The notes beneath the pieces are model-generated. The model was not told where the DNA came from, ran no database searches, and was given only the letters and a program-made list of their open reading frames with translations. Shown here one piece after another: positions 62,771 through 64,000 of a DNA stretch of 64,000 nucleotides (position 1 is its first letter; every line of letters begins with the position of its first letter). The DNA lies in NCBI RefSeq assembly GCF_021190915.1, contig NZ_JAIOAP010000025.1, positions 1 to 64,000 of the forward strand, given 5' to 3'. The DNA is from Cohnella silvisoli (GTDB taxonomy: Bacteria; Bacillota; Bacilli; Paenibacillales; Paenibacillaceae). A program made the position numbers and the translations under genes.

Positions 62771-63727
62771 ATGATCCATTGCGAAGGTCTGGTGAAAATT
62801 TTCAAAACCGACGACATTGAGGTCGTTGCGCTTCAGGGGCTGAATATGACGGTCGAGCCGGGCGAGATGATGGCTATAATCGGCAACAGCGGCAGCGGCA
62901 AATCTACCTTGCTCAACATTCTCGGCGGGCTCGATAGGCCATCCGCGGGTCAGGCGGTCGTAGGGCAGTGGAATTTGCTAAAAATGTCCATGGAGCAGTT
63001 AATCGAATATAAACGCAAAACCGTCGGGTTTATCTGGCAAAATATTGGGCGAAATCTGGTGCCTTACCTCACCGCCCTCCAAAACGTCGAACTGCCGATG
63101 CTCATTCAGGGGAAGGCGGACCGCGCGTACGCTAAGCAGTTGCTTGCCGCGGTCGGGCTGGAGCATCGAATGGGCAGCCGCCTAACGCAGCTGAGCGGCG
63201 GCGAACAACAGAGAGTCGCCATCGCGATCGCGCTCTCCAACCGTCCGCCCCTTGTTCTCGCCGATGAGCCGACGGGTTCGGTAGACAGTGCCACTGGAGA
63301 GCAGATTCTCGATATTTTCCGACGACTTAACCGGGATATGGGAGTGACGATCGTTATCGTCACCCATGATCTCTCCGTAGCGGATAAAGTAGACCGCGTA
63401 GTCGCCATTCGAGACGGGTTGACCAGTACGGAGTGGGTCAAGCGGGAGGCGAACGCTTCCGATTCGGATAGCGCCGATGAAGCTTCTGCAGAAGTTTCAA
63501 CAGGCTCCGGCTTCGGTGCGCAGCATGAAGAATTCGTCGTGATCGACCGTGTCGGCCGCCTGCAAATTCCTAAAGCGTACTTGGATGCGATGAACGTAGA
63601 CGGCAAAGCGGTGCTCGAATTCGACGGCAAGAAAGTAATAATCGGTCCGCCGGATCGTACATCTGATCCGTCTGTCCAGATCGGAGGTGAACGGACGAAT
63701 GGAACGAGTCGCAGCCAATCTGAATGA
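62771..63727 (+). CDS. ABC exporter ATPase with AbrB-like C-terminal domain
   Basis: A 318-residue ATPase. Walker A is GNSGSGKST (38-46), the signature is LSGGEQQR, Walker B is LVLADEPTGSVD, and H-loop is VTHD. After about 230 residues it has a Ser/Asp/Glu-rich linker, then a tail (about 255-294) reading VVIDRVGRLQIPKAYLDAM and KAVLEFDGKKVIIG. This has the pattern of the AbrB/SpoVT swapped-hairpin fold (GRLQIPK, hydrophobic strand, KKVII). Standard exporter ATPases end near residue 230, so this is a fusion. RBS AAGGAGG is upstream. The sigma factor gene starts inside its last 29 bases. Confidence 0.82.
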   Translation: MIHCEGLVKIFKTDDIEVVALQGLNMTVEPGEMMAIIGNSGSGKSTLLNILGGLDRPSAGQAVVGQWNLLKMSMEQLIEYKRKTVGFIWQNIGRNLVPYLTALQNVELPMLIQGKADRAYAKQLLAAVGLEHRMGSRLTQLSGGEQQRVAIAIALSNRPPLVLADEPTGSVDSATGEQILDIFRRLNRDMGVTIVIVTHDLSVADKVDRVVAIRDGLTSTEWVKREANASDSDSADEASAEVSTGSGFGAQHEEFVVIDRVGRLQIPKAYLDAMNVDGKAVLEFDGKKVIIGPPDRTSDPSVQIGGERTNGTSRSQSE

Positions 63728-64000
63728 TCTGTATACGGCTCACTCCGTCAATCTGAGCCGATTCATGCTCAGGCTGACCCGTAATCAAGAAGAAGCGAAT
63801 GATCTCGTTCAGGATACTTTCCTGAAGCTTTGCCAACAGGATAACCTGCCCGAGCATCCGAAAGAGTGGCTGTCTCTAACCGGTTATCGTCTCTTCGTCG
63901 ATCAATGGCGCCGCAAACAACGAATTTCCGGGCTGCCGCTTCATTATCTAGCCGTGTCAAATCCAGACACACCGGAACAAGCCGTCCTCGATATGGAATT
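63699..64000 (+). CDS. ECF-type sigma factor, 3' end outside window
   Basis: ATG 63699 follows GGAGGTGA (63683-63690) at eight bases, and the frame stays open to the window edge (about 100 codons). The protein begins MERVAANLNDLYTAHSVNLS. The stretch LTRNQEEANDLVQDTFLKL matches sigma region 2.1-2.2 of ECF sigma factors, and DQWRRKQRI fits region 2.4. The overlap with the ATPase gene implies co-transcription, linking transcription control to the exporter. The region 4 domain and any anti-sigma gene lie beyond the edge. Confidence 0.85.
   Translation, partial: MERVAANLNDLYTAHSVNLSRFMLRLTRNQEEANDLVQDTFLKLCQQDNLPEHPKEWLSLTGYRLFVDQWRRKQRISGLPLHYLAVSNPDTPEQAVLDME

Overview
The window reads as a chromosomal segment of a Gram-positive glycan-degrading soil bacterium of the Paenibacillaceae (Paenibacillus or Cohnella type). 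The evidence is strong GGAGG-type ribosome binding sites, lipoprotein and CUT1-type sugar importers without an outer membrane, a YesM/YesN two-component pair, cre-like sites, DUF5696/Yip1 gene sets and large extracellular CBM proteins. Genus-level placement is an inference from gene content; no rRNA is present.

Layout. 1-147: probable right end of an IS200/IS605-type element. 216-1933: a GNAT acetyltransferase and a convergent VanZ/RDD membrane protein. 2084-9048: a glycan catabolic block (SGNH esterase, Gfo/Idh/MocA oxidoreductase, GH38 alpha-mannosidase, zinc dehydrogenase) with two identical 16-bp palindromic operators. 9119-23440: a long operon with one CUT1 ATPase, two solute-binding proteins, two permease pairs, an NHL-TPR-Yip1 membrane protein, a DUF5696 protein and a frameshifted beta-helix gene. 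It is followed by a LacI-type regulator, a sulfatase, an AT-rich nucleotidyltransferase-like gene and an SGNH hydrolase.

27920-38494: a second glycan locus with an AraR-like (GntR/LacI chimera) regulator divergent from an SBP-permease-permease importer lacking its own ATPase, then a 1671-residue secreted protein (three F5/8C domains, two pectate-lyase-type beta-helices) and an SGNH esterase. 38622-39526: remnants of an IS4/IS1634-type transposase joined to a truncated carbohydrate-binding gene. 39611-51275: a third locus with a YesM/YesN-type kinase and regulator, a divergent Lpl-type importer, a GH31 glycosidase and a secreted DUF4832-type protein.

51349-64000: signalling and envelope genes. 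These are an orphan histidine kinase, a Uma2-type protein, an OmpR-type regulator and kinase, an 18-copy 52-bp tandem repeat, then an operon pairing an SBP-like lipoprotein with a MacB-like ABC exporter (two ATPases, adaptor, FtsX permease). One of these ATPases carries an AbrB-like C-terminal domain. An ECF-type sigma factor runs off the right edge.

How it fits together: three importers, secreted esterases, a sulfatase and glycosidases suggest uptake and breakdown of substituted (acetylated, possibly sulfated) plant or algal glycans, with the single CUT1 ATPase at 9119 a candidate shared energiser. The most unusual items are the two-transporter NHL/Yip1/DUF5696 operon, the SBP plus MacB-like operon with the AbrB-fused ATPase, and the 52-bp repeat array.
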